NCBI GenBank assembly: GCA_947646735.1
Contig: CANTFK010000037.1
Coordinates: 270,655-334,654, forward strand
Reading direction: 5' to 3'
Origin: Peronospora farinosa
Taxonomy: Eukaryota > Oomycota > Peronosporomycetes > Peronosporales > Peronosporaceae
Length of the DNA: 64,000 nucleotides
Shown: positions 42,501 to 57,500 of the stretch, piece after piece
Position numbering within the stretch: position 1 is the stretch's first letter
Layout of the letters: each line of letters opens with the position of its first letter
Notes under the pieces: generated by a model
Seen by the model: the letters and a program-made list of their open reading frames with translations, nothing else
What the model was told of the DNA's origin: nothing
The model's database searches: none
Program-made: the position numbers and the translations under genes

Positions 42501-45500
42501 TTTTCCTTCTTGCTTCAGGGTTATTAACCACCTGACCTTTCCTTTGCTTCCGGACCGTGAGGTGAGGGAGACCGCTTCCGATAGCGGGTCTTGGGGGGTG
42601 TTGCTATTCGAACGATCTCACAGGCCAAATATATCCTGGAGATCTATTCGCACTTGAACTTCGCTACACAACTGTCTTCGACGAGGGGCCAAAATATATC
42701 CCTTCCCGGAACAGTGAGTAACTTAGAGAAAGTTCTTCTTGGGTGACGGAGTCGTGCCACGTAGATCGCAAATTGAGTAGTATTTAATATAGTCCTATCC
42801 TTTTAACTCCTTTTATCTATCCTTGCCTGAAGCTCTGATTTCTTGCGTAGACTAGTCTGATCCTTGTATTAACTGGTCCGGAGTGGCTGAACCCCAAGGG
42901 GCCGAGGTCGACCGATGAGGTACCGGGTCTACCGATGAGGGACCGAGTCGACCAATGAGGGACCCAGGTCTACCGATGAGGGACCGGGTCTACCGATGAG
43001 GGACCCGGGTCTACCAACGAGGGGCCAGGTCGATCAATGAAGGGCCATGATCAAATCCCTTTGGTACCGGTTAACCGGTTCCCTGATACTGATTTTTCTT
43101 CGGTGGGTCCTGCGGATTGTTCTCCACCAACGGTCGCTCCCCTTCGAGGCCCCTGTCTCTCTGGTCCCCTGTCCCTGACCCACGGTCTATACTCCGAATC
43201 CAACTGGATTCTGGGGGCCTCCACATCACAAAAACAGCACTTCACCACAATGTAGACGTCTGCCTTGAGGGAGGTAGACCTGGGGGGCCTCGAGTGGATA
43301 TGCTTCACTCGGTGGGCCGGTAGGTGGCCACTCGATCGACCTTGTCGAGAATGGGCTTAGAGCAAATTATTCAGGGAGCTTGTCTTCCTGGCCTTTTCCT
43401 TCTTGCTTCAGGGTTATTAACCACCTGACCTTTCCTTTGCTTCCGGACCGTGAGGTGAGGGAGACCGCTTCCGATAGCGGGTCTTGGGGGGTGTTGCTAT
43501 TCGAACGATCTCACAGGCCAAATATATCCTGGAGATCTATTCGCACTTGAACTTCGCTACACAACTGTCTTCGACGAGGGGCCAAAATATATCCCTTCCC
43601 GGAACAGTGAGTAACTTAGAGAAAGTTCTTCTTGGGTGACGGAGTCGTGCCACGTAGATCGCAAATTGAGTAGTATTTAATATAGTCCTATCCTTTTAAC
43701 TCCTTTTATCTATCCTTGCCTGAAGCTCTGATTTCTTGCGTAGACTAGTCTGATCCTTGTATTAACTGGTCCGGAGTGGCTGAACCCCAAGGGGCCGAGG
43801 TCGACCGATGAGGTACCGGGTCTACCGATGAGGGACCGAGTCGACCAATGAGGGACCCAGGTCTACCGATGAGGGACCGGGTCTACCGATGAGGGACCCG
43901 GGTCTACCAACGAGGGGCCAGGTCGATCAATGAAGGGCCATGATCAAATCCCTTTGGTACCGGTTAACCGGTTCCCTGATACTGATTTTTCTTCGGTGGG
44001 TCCTGCGGATTGTTCTCCACCAACGGTCGCTCCCCTTCGAGGCCCCTGTCTCTCTGGTCCCCTGTCCCTGACCCACGGTCTATACTCCGAATCCAACTGG
44101 ATTCTGGGGGCCTCCACATCACAAAAACAGCACTTCACCACAATGTAGACGTCTGCCTTGAGGGAGGTAGACCTGGGGGGCCTCGAGTGGATATGCTTCA
44201 CTCGGTGGGCCGGTAGGTGGCCACTCGATCGACCTTGTCGAGAATGGGCTTAGAGCAAATTATTCAGGGAGCTTGTCTTCCTGGCCTTTTCCTTCTTGCT
44301 TCAGGGTTATTAACCACCTGACCTTTCCTTTGCTTCCGGACCGTGAGGTGAGGGAGACCGCTTCCGATAGCGGGTCTTGGGGGGTGTTGCTATTCGAACG
44401 ATCTCACAGGCCAAATATGTCCTGGAGATCTATTCGCACTTGAACTTCGCTACACAACTGTCTTCGACGAGGGGCCAAAATATATTCCTTCCCGGAACAG
44501 TGAGTAACTTAGAGAAAGTTCTTCTTGGGTGACGGAGTCGTGCCACGTAGATCGCAAATTGAGTAGTATTTAATATAGTCCTATCCTTTTAACTCCTTTT
44601 ATCTATCCTTGCCTGAAGCTCTGATTTCTTGCGTAGACTAGTCTGATCCTTGTATTAACTGGTCCGGAGTGGCTGAACCCCAAGGGGCCGAGGTCGACCG
44701 ATGAGGTACCGGGTCTACCGATGAGGGACCGAGTCGACCAATGAGGGACCCAGGTCTACCGATGAGGGACCGGGTCTACCGATGAGGGACCCGGGTCTAC
44801 CAACGAGGGGCCAGGTCGATCAATGAAGGGCCATGATCAAATCCCTTTGGTACCGGTTAACCGGTTCCCTGATACTGATTTTTCTTCGGTGGGTCCTGCG
44901 GATTGTTCTCCACCAACGGTCGCTCCCCTTCGAGGCCCCTGTCTCTCTGGTCCCCTGTCCCTGACCCACGGTCTATACTCCGAATCCAACTGGATTCTGG
45001 GGGCCTCCACATCACAAAAACAGCACTTCACCACAATGTAGACGTCTGCCTTGAGGGAGGTAGACCTGGGGGGCCTCGAGTGGATATGCTTCACTCGGTG
45101 GGCCGGTAGGTGGCCACTCGATCGACCTTGTCGAGAATGGGCTTAGAGCAAATTATTCAGGGAGCTTGTCTTCCTGGCCTTTTCCTTCTTGCTTCAGGGT
45201 TATTAACCACCTGACCTTTCCTTTGCTTCCGGACCGTGAGGTGAGGGAGACCGCTTCCGATAGCGGGTCTTGGGGGGTGTTGCTATTCGAACGATCTCAC
45301 AGGCCAAATATATCCTGGAGATCTATTCGCACTTGAACTTCGCTACACAACTGTCTTCGACGAGGGGCCAAAATATATCCCTTCCCGGAACAGTGAGTAA
45401 CTTAGAGAAAGTTCTTCTTGGGTGACGGAGTCGTGCCACGTAGATCGCAAATTGAGTAGTATTTAATATAGTCCTATCCTTTTAACTCCTTTTATCTATC

Positions 45501-48500
45501 CTTGCCTGAAGCTCTGATTTCTTGCGTAGACTAGTCTGATCCTTGTATTAACTGGTCCGGAGTGGCTGAACCCCAAGGGGCCGAGGTCGACCGATGAGGT
45601 ACCGGGTCTACCGATGAGGGACCGAGTCGACCAATGAGGGACCCAGGTCTACCGATGAGGGACCGGGTCTACCGATGAGGGACCCGGGTCTACCAACGAG
45701 GGGCCAGGTCGATCAATGAAGGGCCATGATCAAATCCCTTTGGTACCGGTTAACCGGTTCCCTGATACTGATTTTTCTTCGGTGGGTCCTGCGGATTGTT
45801 CTCCACCAACGGTCGCTCCCCTTCGAGGCCCCTGTCTCTCTGGTCCCCTGTCCCTGACCCACGGTCTATACTCCGAATCCAACTGGATTCTGGGGGCCTC
45901 CACATCACAAAAACAGCACTTCACCACAATGTAGACGTCTGCCTTGAGGGAGGTAGACCTGGGGGGCCTCGAGTGGATATGCTTCACTCGGTGGGCCGGT
46001 AGGTGGCCACTCGATCGACCTTGTCGAGAATGGGCTTAGAGCAAATTATTCAGGGAGCTTGTCTTCCTGGCCTTTTCCTTCTTGCTTCAGGGTTATTAAC
46101 CACCTGACCTTTCCTTTGCTTCCGGACCGTGAGGTGAGGGAGACCGCTTCCGATAGCGGGTCTTGGGGGGTGTTGCTATTCGAACGATCTCACAGGCCAA
46201 ATATATCCTGGAGATCTATTCGCACTTGAACTTCGCTACACAACTGTCTTCGACGAGGGGCCAAAATATATTCCTTCCCGGAACAGTGAGTAACTTAGAG
46301 AAAGTTCTTCTTGGGTGACGGAGTCGTGCCACGTAGATCGCAAATTGAGTAGTATTTAATATAGTCCTATCCTTTTAACTCCTTTTATCTATCCTTGCCT
46401 GAAGCTCTGATTTCTTGCGTAGACTAGTCTGATCCTTGTATTAACTGGTCCGGAGTGGCTGAACCCCAAGGGGCCGAGGTCGACCGATGAGGTACCGGGT
46501 CTACCGATGAGGGACCGAGTCGACCAATGAGGGACCCAGGTCTACCGATGAGGGACCGGGTCTACCGATGAGGGACCCGGGTCTACCAACGAGGGGCCAG
46601 GTCGATCAATGAAGGGCCATGATCAAATCCCTTTGGTACCGGTTAACCGGTTCCCTGATACTGATTTTTCTTCGGTGGGTCCTGCGGATTGTTCTCCACC
46701 AACGGTCGCTCCCCTTCGAGGCCCCTGTCTCTCTGGTCCCCTGTCCCTGACCCACGGTCTATACTCCGAATCCAACTGGATTCTGGGGGCCTCCACATCA
46801 CAAAAACAGCACTTCACCACAATGTAGACGTCTGCCTTGAGGGAGGTAGACCTGGGGGGCCTCGAGTGGATATGCTTCACTCGGTGGGCCGGTAGGTGGC
46901 CACTCGATCGACCTTGTCGAGAATGGGCTTAGAGCAAATTATTCAGGGAGCTTGTCTTCCTGGCCTTTTCCTTCTTGCTTCAGGGTTATTAACCACCTGA
47001 CCTTTCCTTTGCTTCCGGACCGTGAGGTGAGGGAGACCGCTTCCGATAGCGGGTCTTGGGGGGTGTTGCTATTCGAACGATCTCACAGGCCAAATATATC
47101 CTGGAGATCTATTCGCACTTGAACTTCGCTACACAACTGTCTTCGACGAGGGGCCAAAATATATTCCTTCCCGGAACAGTGAGTAACTTAGAGAAAGTTC
47201 TTCTTGGGTGACGGAGTCGTGCCACGTAGATCGCAAATTGAGTAGTATTTAATATAGTCCTATCCTTTTAACTCCTTTTATCTATCCTTGCCTGAAGCTC
47301 TGATTTCTTGCGTAGACTAGTCTGATCCTTGTATTAACTGGTCCGGAGTGGCTGAACCCCAAGGGGCCGAGGTCGACCGATGAGGTACCGGGTCTACCGA
47401 TGAGGGACCGAGTCGACCAATGAGGGACCCAGGTCTACCGATGAGGGACCGGGTCTACCGATGAGGGACCCGGGTCTACCAACGAGGGGCCAGGTCGATC
47501 AATGAAGGGCCATGATCAAATCCCTTTGGTACCGGTTAACCGGTTCCCTGATACTGATTTTTCTTCGGTGGGTCCTGCGGATTGTTCTCCACCAACGGTC
47601 GCTCCCCTTCGAGGCCCCTGTCTCTCTGGTCCCCTGTCCCTGACCCACGGTCTATACTCCGAATCCAACTGGATTCTGGGGGCCTCCACATCACAAAAAC
47701 AGCACTTCACCACAATGTAGACGTCTGCCTTGAGGGAGGTAGACCTGGGGGGCCTCGAGTGGATATGCTTCACTCGGTGGGCCGGTAGGTGGCCACTCGA
47801 TCGACCTTGTCGAGAATGGGCTTAGAGCAAATTATTCAGGGAGCTTGTCTTCCTGGCCTTTTCCTTCTTGCTTCAGGGTTATTAACCACCTGACCTTTCC
47901 TTTGCTTCCGGACCGTGAGGTGAGGGAGACCGCTTCCGATAGCGGGTCTTGGGGGGTGTTGCTATTCGAACGATCTCACAGGCCAAATATATCCTGGAGA
48001 TCTATTCGCACTTGAACTTCGCTACACAACTGTCTTCGACGAGGGGCCAAAATATATCCCTTCCCGGAACAGTGAGTAACTTAGAGAAAGTTCTTCTTGG
48101 GTGACGGAGTCGTGCCACGTAGATCGCAAATTGAGTAGTATTTAATATAGTCCTATCCTTTTAACTCCTTTTATCTATCCTTGCCTGAAGCTCTGATTTC
48201 TTGCGTAGACTAGTCTGATCCTTGTATTAACTGGTCCGGAGTGGCTGAACCCCAAGGGGCCGAGGTCGACCGATGAGGTACCGGGTCTACCGATGAGGGA
48301 CCGAGTCGACCAATGAGGGACCCAGGTCTACCGATGAGGGACCGGGTCTACCGATGAGGGACCCGGGTCTACCAACGAGGGGCCAGGTCGATCAATGAAG
48401 GGCCATGATCAAATCCCTTTGGTACCGGTTAACCGGTTCCCTGATACTGATTTTTCTTCGGTGGGTCCTGCGGATTGTTCTCCACCAACGGTCGCTCCCC

Positions 48501-51500
48501 TTCGAGGCCCCTGTCTCTCTGGTCCCCTGTCCCTGACCCACGGTCTATACTCCGAATCCAACTGGATTCTGGGGGCCTCCACATCACAAAAACAGCACTT
48601 CACCACAATGTAGACGTCTGCCTTGAGGGAGGTAGACCTGGGAGGCCTCGAGTGGATATGCTTCACTCGGTGGGCCGGTAGGTGGCCACTCGATCGACCT
48701 TGTCGAGAATGGGCTTAGAGCAAATTATTCAGGGAGCTTGTCTTCCTGGCCTTTTCCTTCTTGCTTCAGGGTTATTAACCACCTGACCTTTCCTTTGCTT
48801 CCGGACCGTGAGGTGAGGGAGACCGCTTCCGATAGCGGGTCTTGGGGGGTGTTGCTATTCGAACGATCTCACAGGCCAAATATATCCTGGAGATCTATTC
48901 GCACTTGAACTTCGCTACACAACTGTCTTCGACGAGGGGCCAAAATATATTCCTTCCCGGAACAGTGAGTAACTTAGAGAAAGTTCTTCTTGGGTGACGG
49001 AGTCGTGCCACGTAGATCGCAAATTGAGTAGTATTTAATATAGTCCTATCCTTTTAACTCCTTTTATCTATCCTTGCCTGAAGCTCTGATTTCTTGCGTA
49101 GACTAGTCTGATCCTTGTATTAACTGGTCCGGAGTGGCTGAACCCCAAGGGGCCGAGGTCGACCGATGAGGTACCGGGTCTACCGATGAGGGACCGAGTC
49201 GACCAATGAGGGACCCAGGTCTACCGATGAGGGACCGGGTCTACCGATGAGGGACCCGGGTCTACCAACGAGGGGCCAGGTCGATCAATGAAGGGCCATG
49301 ATCAAATCCCTTTGGTACCGGTTAACCGGTTCCCTGATACTGATTTTTCTTCGGTGGGTCCTGCGGATTGTTCTCCACCAACGGTCGCTCCCCTTCGAGG
49401 CCCCTGTCTCTCTGGTCCCCTGTCCCTGACCCACGGTCTATACTCCGAATCCAACTGGATTCTGGGGGCCTCCACATCACAAAAACAGCACTTCACCACA
49501 ATGTAGACGTCTGCCTTGAGGGAGGTAGACCTGGGGGGCCTCGAGTGGATATGCTTCACTCGGTGGGCCGGTAGGTGGCCACTCGATCGACCTTGTCGAG
49601 AATGGGCTTAGAGCAAATTATTCAGGGAGCTTGTCTTCCTGGCCTTTTCCTTCTTGCTTCAGGGTTATTAACCACCTGACCTTTCCTTTGCTTCCGGACC
49701 GTGAGGTGAGGGAGACCGCTTCCGATAGCGGGTCTTGGGGGGTGTTGCTATTCGAACGATCTCACAGGCCAAATATATCCTGGAGATCTATTCGCACTTG
49801 AACTTCGCTACACAACTGTCTTCGACGAGGGGCCAAAATATATTCCTTCCCGGAACAGTGAGTAACTTAGAGAAAGTTCTTCTTGGGTGACGGAGTCGTG
49901 CCACGTAGATCGCAAATTGAGTAGTATTTAATATAGTCCTATCCTTTTAACTCCTTTTATCTATCCTTGCCTGAAGCTCTGATTTCTTGCGTAGACTAGT
50001 CTGATCCTTGTATTAACTGGTCCGGAGTGGCTGAACCCCAAGGGGCCGAGGTCGACCGATGAGGTACCGGGTCTACCGATGAGGGACCGAGTCGACCAAT
50101 GAGGGACCCAGGTCTACCGATGAGGGACCGGGTCTACCGATGAGGGACCCGGGTCTACCAACGAGGGGCCAGGTCGATCAATGAAGGGCCATGATCAAAT
50201 CCCTTTGGTACCGGTTAACCGGTTCCCTGATACTGATTTTTCTTCGGTGGGTCCTGCGGATTGTTCTCCACCAACGGTCGCTCCCCTTCGAGGCCCCTGT
50301 CTCTCTGGTCCCCTGTCCCTGACCCACGGTCTATACTCCGAATCCAACTGGATTCTGGGGGCCTCCACATCACAAAAACAGCACTTCACCACAATGTAGA
50401 CGTCTGCCTTGAGGGAGGTAGACCTGGGGGGCCTCGAGTGGATATGCTTCACTCGGTGGGCCGGTAGGTGGCCACTCGATCGACCTTGTCGAGAATGGGC
50501 TTAGAGCAAATTATTCAGGGAGCTTGTCTTCCTGGCCTTTTCCTTCTTGCTTCAGGGTTATTAACCACCTGACCTTTCCTTTGCTTCCGGACCGTGAGGT
50601 GAGGGAGACCGCTTCCGATAGCGGGTCTTGGGGGGTGTTGCTATTCGAACGATCTCACAGGCCAAATATATCCTGGAGATCTATTCGCACTTGAACTTCG
50701 CTACACAACTGTCTTCGACGAGGGGCCAAAATATATTCCTTCCCGGAACAGTGAGTAACTTAGAGAAAGTTCTTCTTGGGTGACGGAGTCGTGCCACGTA
50801 GATCGCAAATTGAGTAGTATTTAATATAGTCCTATCCTTTTAACTCCTTTTATCTATCCTTGCCTGAAGCTCTGATTTCTTGCGTAGACTAGTCTGATCC
50901 TTGTATTAACTGGTCCGGAGTGGCTGAACCCCAAGGGGCCGAGGTCGACCGATGAGGTACCGGGTCTACCGATGAGGGACCGAGTCGACCAATGAGGGAC
51001 CCAGGTCTACCGATGAGGGACCGGGTCTACCGATGAGGGACCCGGGTCTACCAACGAGGGGCCAGGTCGATCAATGAAGGGCCATGATCAAATCCCTTTG
51101 GTACCGGTTAACCGGTTCCCTGATACTGATTTTTCTTCGGTGGGTCCTGCGGATTGTTCTCCACCAACGGTCGCTCCCCTTCGAGGCCCCTGTCTCTCTG
51201 GTCCCCTGTCCCTGACCCACGGTCTATACTCCGAATCCAACTGGATTCTGGGGGCCTCCACATCACAAAAACAGCACTTCACCACAATGTAGACGTCTGC
51301 CTTGAGGGAGGTAGACCTGGGGGGCCTCGAGTGGATATGCTTCACTCGGTGGGCCGGTAGGTGGCCACTCGATCGACCTTGTCGAGAATGGGCTTAGAGC
51401 AAATTATTCAGGGAGCTTGTCTTCCTGGCCTTTTCCTTCTTGCTTCAGGGTTATTAACCACCTGACCTTTCCTTTGCTTCCGGACCGTGAGGTGAGGGAG

Positions 51501-54500
51501 ACCGCTTCCGATAGCGGGTCTTGGGGGGTGTTGCTATTCGAACGATCTCACAGGCCAAATATATCCTGGAGATCTATTCGCACTTGAACTTCGCTACACA
51601 ACTGTCTTCGACGAGGGGCCAAAATATATCCCTTCCCGGAACAGTGAGTAACTTAGAGAAAGTTCTTCTTGGGTGACGGAGTCGTGCCACGTAGATCGCA
51701 AATTGAGTAGTATTTAATATAGTCCTATCCTTTTAACTCCTTTTATCTATCCTTGCCTGAAGCTCTGATTTCTTGCGTAGACTAGTCTGATCCTTGTATT
51801 AACTGGTCCGGAGTGGCTGAACCCCAAGGGGCCGAGGTCGACCGATGAGGTACCGGGTCTACCGATGAGGGACCGAGTCGACCAATGAGGGACCCAGGTC
51901 TACCGATGAGGGACCGGGTCTACCGATGAGGGACCCGGGTCTACCAACGAGGGGCCAGGTCGATCAATGAAGGGCCATGATCAAATCCCTTTGGTACCGG
52001 TTAACCGGTTCCCTGATACTGATTTTTCTTCGGTGGGTCCTGCGGATTGTTCTCCACCAACGGTCGCTCCCCTTCGAGGCCCCTGTCTCTCTGGTCCCCT
52101 GTCCCTGACCCACGGTCTATACTCCGAATCCAACTGGATTCTGGGGGCCTCCACATCACAAAAACAGCACTTCACCACAATGTAGACGTCTGCCTTGAGG
52201 GAGGTAGACCTGGGGGGCCTCGAGTGGATATGCTTCACTCGGTGGGCCGGTAGGTGGCCACTCGATCGACCTTGTCGAGAATGGGCTTAGAGCAAATTAT
52301 TCAGGGAGCTTGTCTTCCTGGCCTTTTCCTTCTTGCTTCAGGGTTATTAACCACCTGACCTTTCCTTTGCTTCCGGACCGTGAGGTGAGGGAGACCGCTT
52401 CCGATAGCGGGTCTTGGGGGGTGTTGCTATTCGAACGATCTCACAGGCCAAATATATCCTGGAGATCTATTCGCACTTGAACTTCGCTACACAACTGTCT
52501 TCGACGAGGGGCCAAAATATATTCCTTCCCGGAACAGTGAGTAACTTAGAGAAAGTTCTTCTTGGGTGACGGAGTCGTGCCACGTAGATCGCAAATTGAG
52601 TAGTATTTAATATAGTCCTATCCTTTTAACTCCTTTTATCTATCCTTGCCTGAAGCTCTGATTTCTTGCGTAGACTAGTCTGATCCTTGTATTAACTGGT
52701 CCGGAGTGGCTGAACCCCAAGGGGCCGAGGTCGACCGATGAGGTACCGGGTCTACCGATGAGGGACCGAGTCGACCAATGAGGGACCCAGGTCTACCGAT
52801 GAGGGACCGGGTCTACCGATGAGGGACCCGGGTCTACCAACGAGGGGCCAGGTCGATCAATGAAGGGCCATGATCAAATCCCTTTGGTACCGGTTAACCG
52901 GTTCCCTGATACTGATTTTTCTTCGGTGGGTCCTGCGGATTGTTCTCCACCAACGGTCGCTCCCCTTCGAGGCCCCTGTCTCTCTGGTCCCCTGTCCCTG
53001 ACCCACGGTCTATACTCCGAATCCAACTGGATTCTGGGGGCCTCCACATCACAAAAACAGCACTTCACCACAATGTAGACGTCTGCCTTGAGGGAGGTAG
53101 ACCTGGGGGGCCTCGAGTGGATATGCTTCACTCGGTGGGCCGGTAGGTGGCCACTCGATCGACCTTGTCGAGAATGGGCTTAGAGCAAATTATTCAGGGA
53201 GCTTGTCTTCCTGGCCTTTTCCTTCTTGCTTCAGGGTTATTAACCACCTGACCTTTCCTTTGCTTCCGGACCGTGAGGTGAGGGAGACCGCTTCCGATAG
53301 CGGGTCTTGGGGGGTGTTGCTATTCGAACGATCTCACAGGCCAAATATATCCTGGAGATCTATTCGCACTTGAACTTCGCTACACAACTGTCTTCGACGA
53401 GGGGCCAAAATATATTCCTTCCCGGAACAGTGAGTAACTTAGAGAAAGTTCTTCTTGGGTGACGGAGTCGTGCCACGTAGATCGCAAATTGAGTAGTATT
53501 TAATATAGTCCTATCCTTTTAACTCCTTTTATCTATCCTTGCCTGAAGCTCTGATTTCTTGCGTAGACTAGTCTGATCCTTGTATTAACTGGTCCGGAGT
53601 GGCTGAACCCCAAGGGGCCGAGGTCGACCGATGAGGTACCGGGTCTACCGATGAGGGACCGAGTCGACCAATGAGGGACCCAGGTCTACCGATGAGGGAC
53701 CGGGTCTACCGATGAGGGACCCGGGTCTACCAACGAGGGGCCAGGTCGATCAATGAAGGGCCATGATCAAATCCCTTTGGTACCGGTTAACCGGTTCCCT
53801 GATACTGATTTTTCTTCGGTGGGTCCTGCGGATTGTTCTCCACCAACGGTCGCTCCCCTTCGAGGCCCCTGTCTCTCTGGTCCCCTGTCCCTGACCCACG
53901 GTCTATACTCCGAATCCAACTGGATTCTGGGGGCCTCCACATCACAAAAACAGCACTTCACCACAATGTAGACGTCTGCCTTGAGGGAGGTAGACCTGGG
54001 GGGCCTCGAGTGGATATGCTTCACTCGGTGGGCCGGTAGGTGGCCACTCGATCGACCTTGTCGAGAATGGGCTTAGAGCAAATTATTCAGGGAGCTTGTC
54101 TTCCTGGCCTTTTCCTTCTTGCTTCAGGGTTATTAACCACCTGACCTTTCCTTTGCTTCCGGACCGTGAGGTGAGGGAGACCGCTTCCGATAGCGGGTCT
54201 TGGGGGGTGTTGCTATTCGAACGATCTCACAGGCCAAATATATCCTGGAGATCTATTCGCACTTGAACTTCGCTACACAACTGTCTTCGACGAGGGGCCA
54301 AAATATATTCCTTCCCGGAACAGTGAGTAACTTAGAGAAAGTTCTTCTTGGGTGACGGAGTCGTGCCACGTAGATCGCAAATTGAGTAGTATTTAATATA
54401 GTCCTATCCTTTTAACTCCTTTTATCTATCCTTGCCTGAAGCTCTGATTTCTTGCGTAGACTAGTCTGATCCTTGTATTAACTGGTCCGGAGTGGCTGAA

Positions 54501-57500
54501 CCCCAAGGGGCCGAGGTCGACCGATGAGGTACCGGGTCTACCGATGAGGGACCGAGTCGACCAATGAGGGACCCAGGTCTACCGATGAGGGACCGGGTCT
54601 ACCGATGAGGGACCCGGGTCTACCAACGAGGGGCCAGGTCGATCAATGAAGGGCCATGATCAAATCCCTTTGGTACCGGTTAACCGGTTCCCTGATACTG
54701 ATTTTTCTTCGGTGGGTCCTGCGGATTGTTCTCCACCAACGGTCGCTCCCCTTCGAGGCCCCTGTCTCTCTGGTCCCCTGTCCCTGACCCACGGTCTATA
54801 CTCCGAATCCAACTGGATTCTGGGGGCCTCCACATCACAAAAACAGCACTTCACCACAATGTAGACGTCTGCCTTGAGGGAGGTAGACCTGGGGGCCTCG
54901 AGTGGATATGCTTCACTCGGTGGGCCGGTAGGTGGCCACTCGATCGACCTTGTCGAGAATGGGCTTAGAGCAAATTATTCAGGGAGCTTGTCTTCCTGGC
55001 CTTTTCCTTCTTGCTTCAGGGTTATTAACCACCTGACCTTTCCTTTGCTTCCGGACCGTGAGGTGAGGGAGACCGCTTCCGATAGCGGGTCTTGGGGGGT
55101 GTTGCTATTCGAACGATCTCACAGGCCAAATATATCCTGGAGATCTATTCGCACTTGAACTTCGCTACACAACTGTCTTCGACGAGGGGCCAAAATATAT
55201 TCCTTCCCGGAACAGTGAGTAACTTAGAGAAAGTTCTTCTTGGGTGACGGAGTCGTGCCACGTAGATCGCAAATTGAGTAGTATTTAATATAGTCCTATC
55301 CTTTTAACTCCTTTTATCTATCCTTGCCTGAAGCTCTGATTTCTTGCGTAGACTAGTCTGATCCTTGTATTAACTGGTCCGGAGTGGCTGAACCCCAAGG
55401 GGCCGAGGTCGACCGATGAGGTACCGGGTCTACCGATGAGGGACCGAGTCGACCAATGAGGGACCCAGGTCTACCGATGAGGGACCGGGTCTACCGATGA
55501 GGGACCCGGGTCTACCAACGAGGGGCCAGGTCGATCAATGAAGGGCCATGATCAAATCCCTTTGGTACCGGTTAACCGGTTCCCTGATACTGATTTTTCT
55601 TCGGTGGGTCCTGCGGATTGTTCTCCACCAACGGTCGCTCCCCTTCGAGGCCCCTGTCTCTCTGGTCCCCTGTCCCTGACCCACGGTCTATACTCCGAAT
55701 CCAACTGGATTCTGGGGGCCTCCACATCACAAAAACAGCACTTCACCACAATGTAGACGTCTGCCTTGAGGGAGGTAGACCTGGGGGGCCTCGAGTGGAT
55801 ATGCTTCACTCGGTGGGCCGGTAGGTGGCCACTCGATCGACCTTGTCGAGAATGGGCTTAGAGCAAATTATTCAGGGAGCTTGTCTTCCTGGCCTTTTCC
55901 TTCTTGCTTCAGGGTTATTAACCACCTGACCTTTCCTTTGCTTCCGGACCGTGAGGTGAGGGAGACCGCTTCCGATAGCGGGTCTTGGGGGGTGTTGCTA
56001 TTCGAACGATCTCACAGGCCAAATATATCCTGGAGATCTATTCGCACTTGAACTTCGCTACACAACTGTCTTCGACGAGGGGCCAAAATATATTCCTTCC
56101 CGGAACAGTGAGTAACTTAGAGAAAGTTCTTCTTGGGTGACGGAGTCGTGCCACGTAGATCGCAAATTGAGTAGTATTTAATATAGTCCTATCCTTTTAA
56201 CTCCTTTTATCTATCCTTGCCTGAAGCTCTGATTTCTTGCGTAGACTAGTCTGATCCTTGTATTAACTGGTCCGGAGTGGCTGAACCCCAAGGGGCCGAG
56301 GTCGACCGATGAGGTACCGGGTCTACCGATGAGGGACCGAGTCGACCAATGAGGGACCCAGGTCTACCGATGAGGGACCGGGTCTACCGATGAGGGACCC
56401 GGGTCTACCAACGAGGGGCCAGGTCGATCAATGAAGGGCCATGATCAAATCCCTTTGGTACCGGTTAACCGGTTCCCTGATACTGATTTTTCTTCGGTGG
56501 GTCCTGCGGATTGTTCTCCACCAACGGTCGCTCCCCTTCGAGGCCCCTGTCTCTCTGGTCCCCTGTCCCTGACCCACGGTCTATACTCCGAATCCAACTG
56601 GATTCTGGGGGCCTCCACATCACAAAAACAGCACTTCACCACAATGTAGACGTCTGCCTTGAGGGAGGTAGACCTGGGGGGCCTCGAGTGGATATGCTTC
56701 ACTCGGTGGGCCGGTAGGTGGCCACTCGATCGACCTTGTCGAGAATGGGCTTAGAGCAAATTATTCAGGGAGCTTGTCTTCCTGGCCTTTTCCTTCTTGC
56801 TTCAGGGTTATTAACCACCTGACCTTTCCTTTGCTTCCGGACCGTGAGGTGAGGGAGACCGCTTCCGATAGCGGGTCTTGGGGGGTGTTGCTATTCGAAC
56901 GATCTCACAGGCCAAATATATCCTGGAGATCTATTCGCACTTGAACTTCGCTACACAACTGTCTTCGACGAGGGGCCAAAATATATTCCTTCCCGGAACA
57001 GTGAGTAACTTAGAGAAAGTTCTTCTTGGGTGACGGAGTCGTGCCACGTAGATCGCAAATTGAGTAGTATTTAATATAGTCCTATCCTTTTAACTCCTTT
57101 TATCTATCCTTGCCTGAAGCTCTGATTTCTTGCGTAGACTAGTCTGATCCTTGTATTAACTGGTCCGGAGTGGCTGAACCCCAAGGGGCCGAGGTCGACC
57201 GATGAGGTACCGGGTCTACCGATGAGGGACCGAGTCGACCAATGAGGGACCCAGGTCTACCGATGAGGGACCGGGTCTACCGATGAGGGACCCGGGTCTA
57301 CCAACGAGGGGCCAGGTCGATCAATGAAGGGCCATGATCAAATCCCTTTGGTACCGGTTAACCGGTTCCCTGATACTGATTTTTCTTCGGTGGGTCCTGC
57401 GGATTGTTCTCCACCAACGGTCGCTCCCCTTCGAGGCCCCTGTCTCTCTGGTCCCCTGTCCCTGACCCACGGTCTATACTCCGAATCCAACTGGATTCTG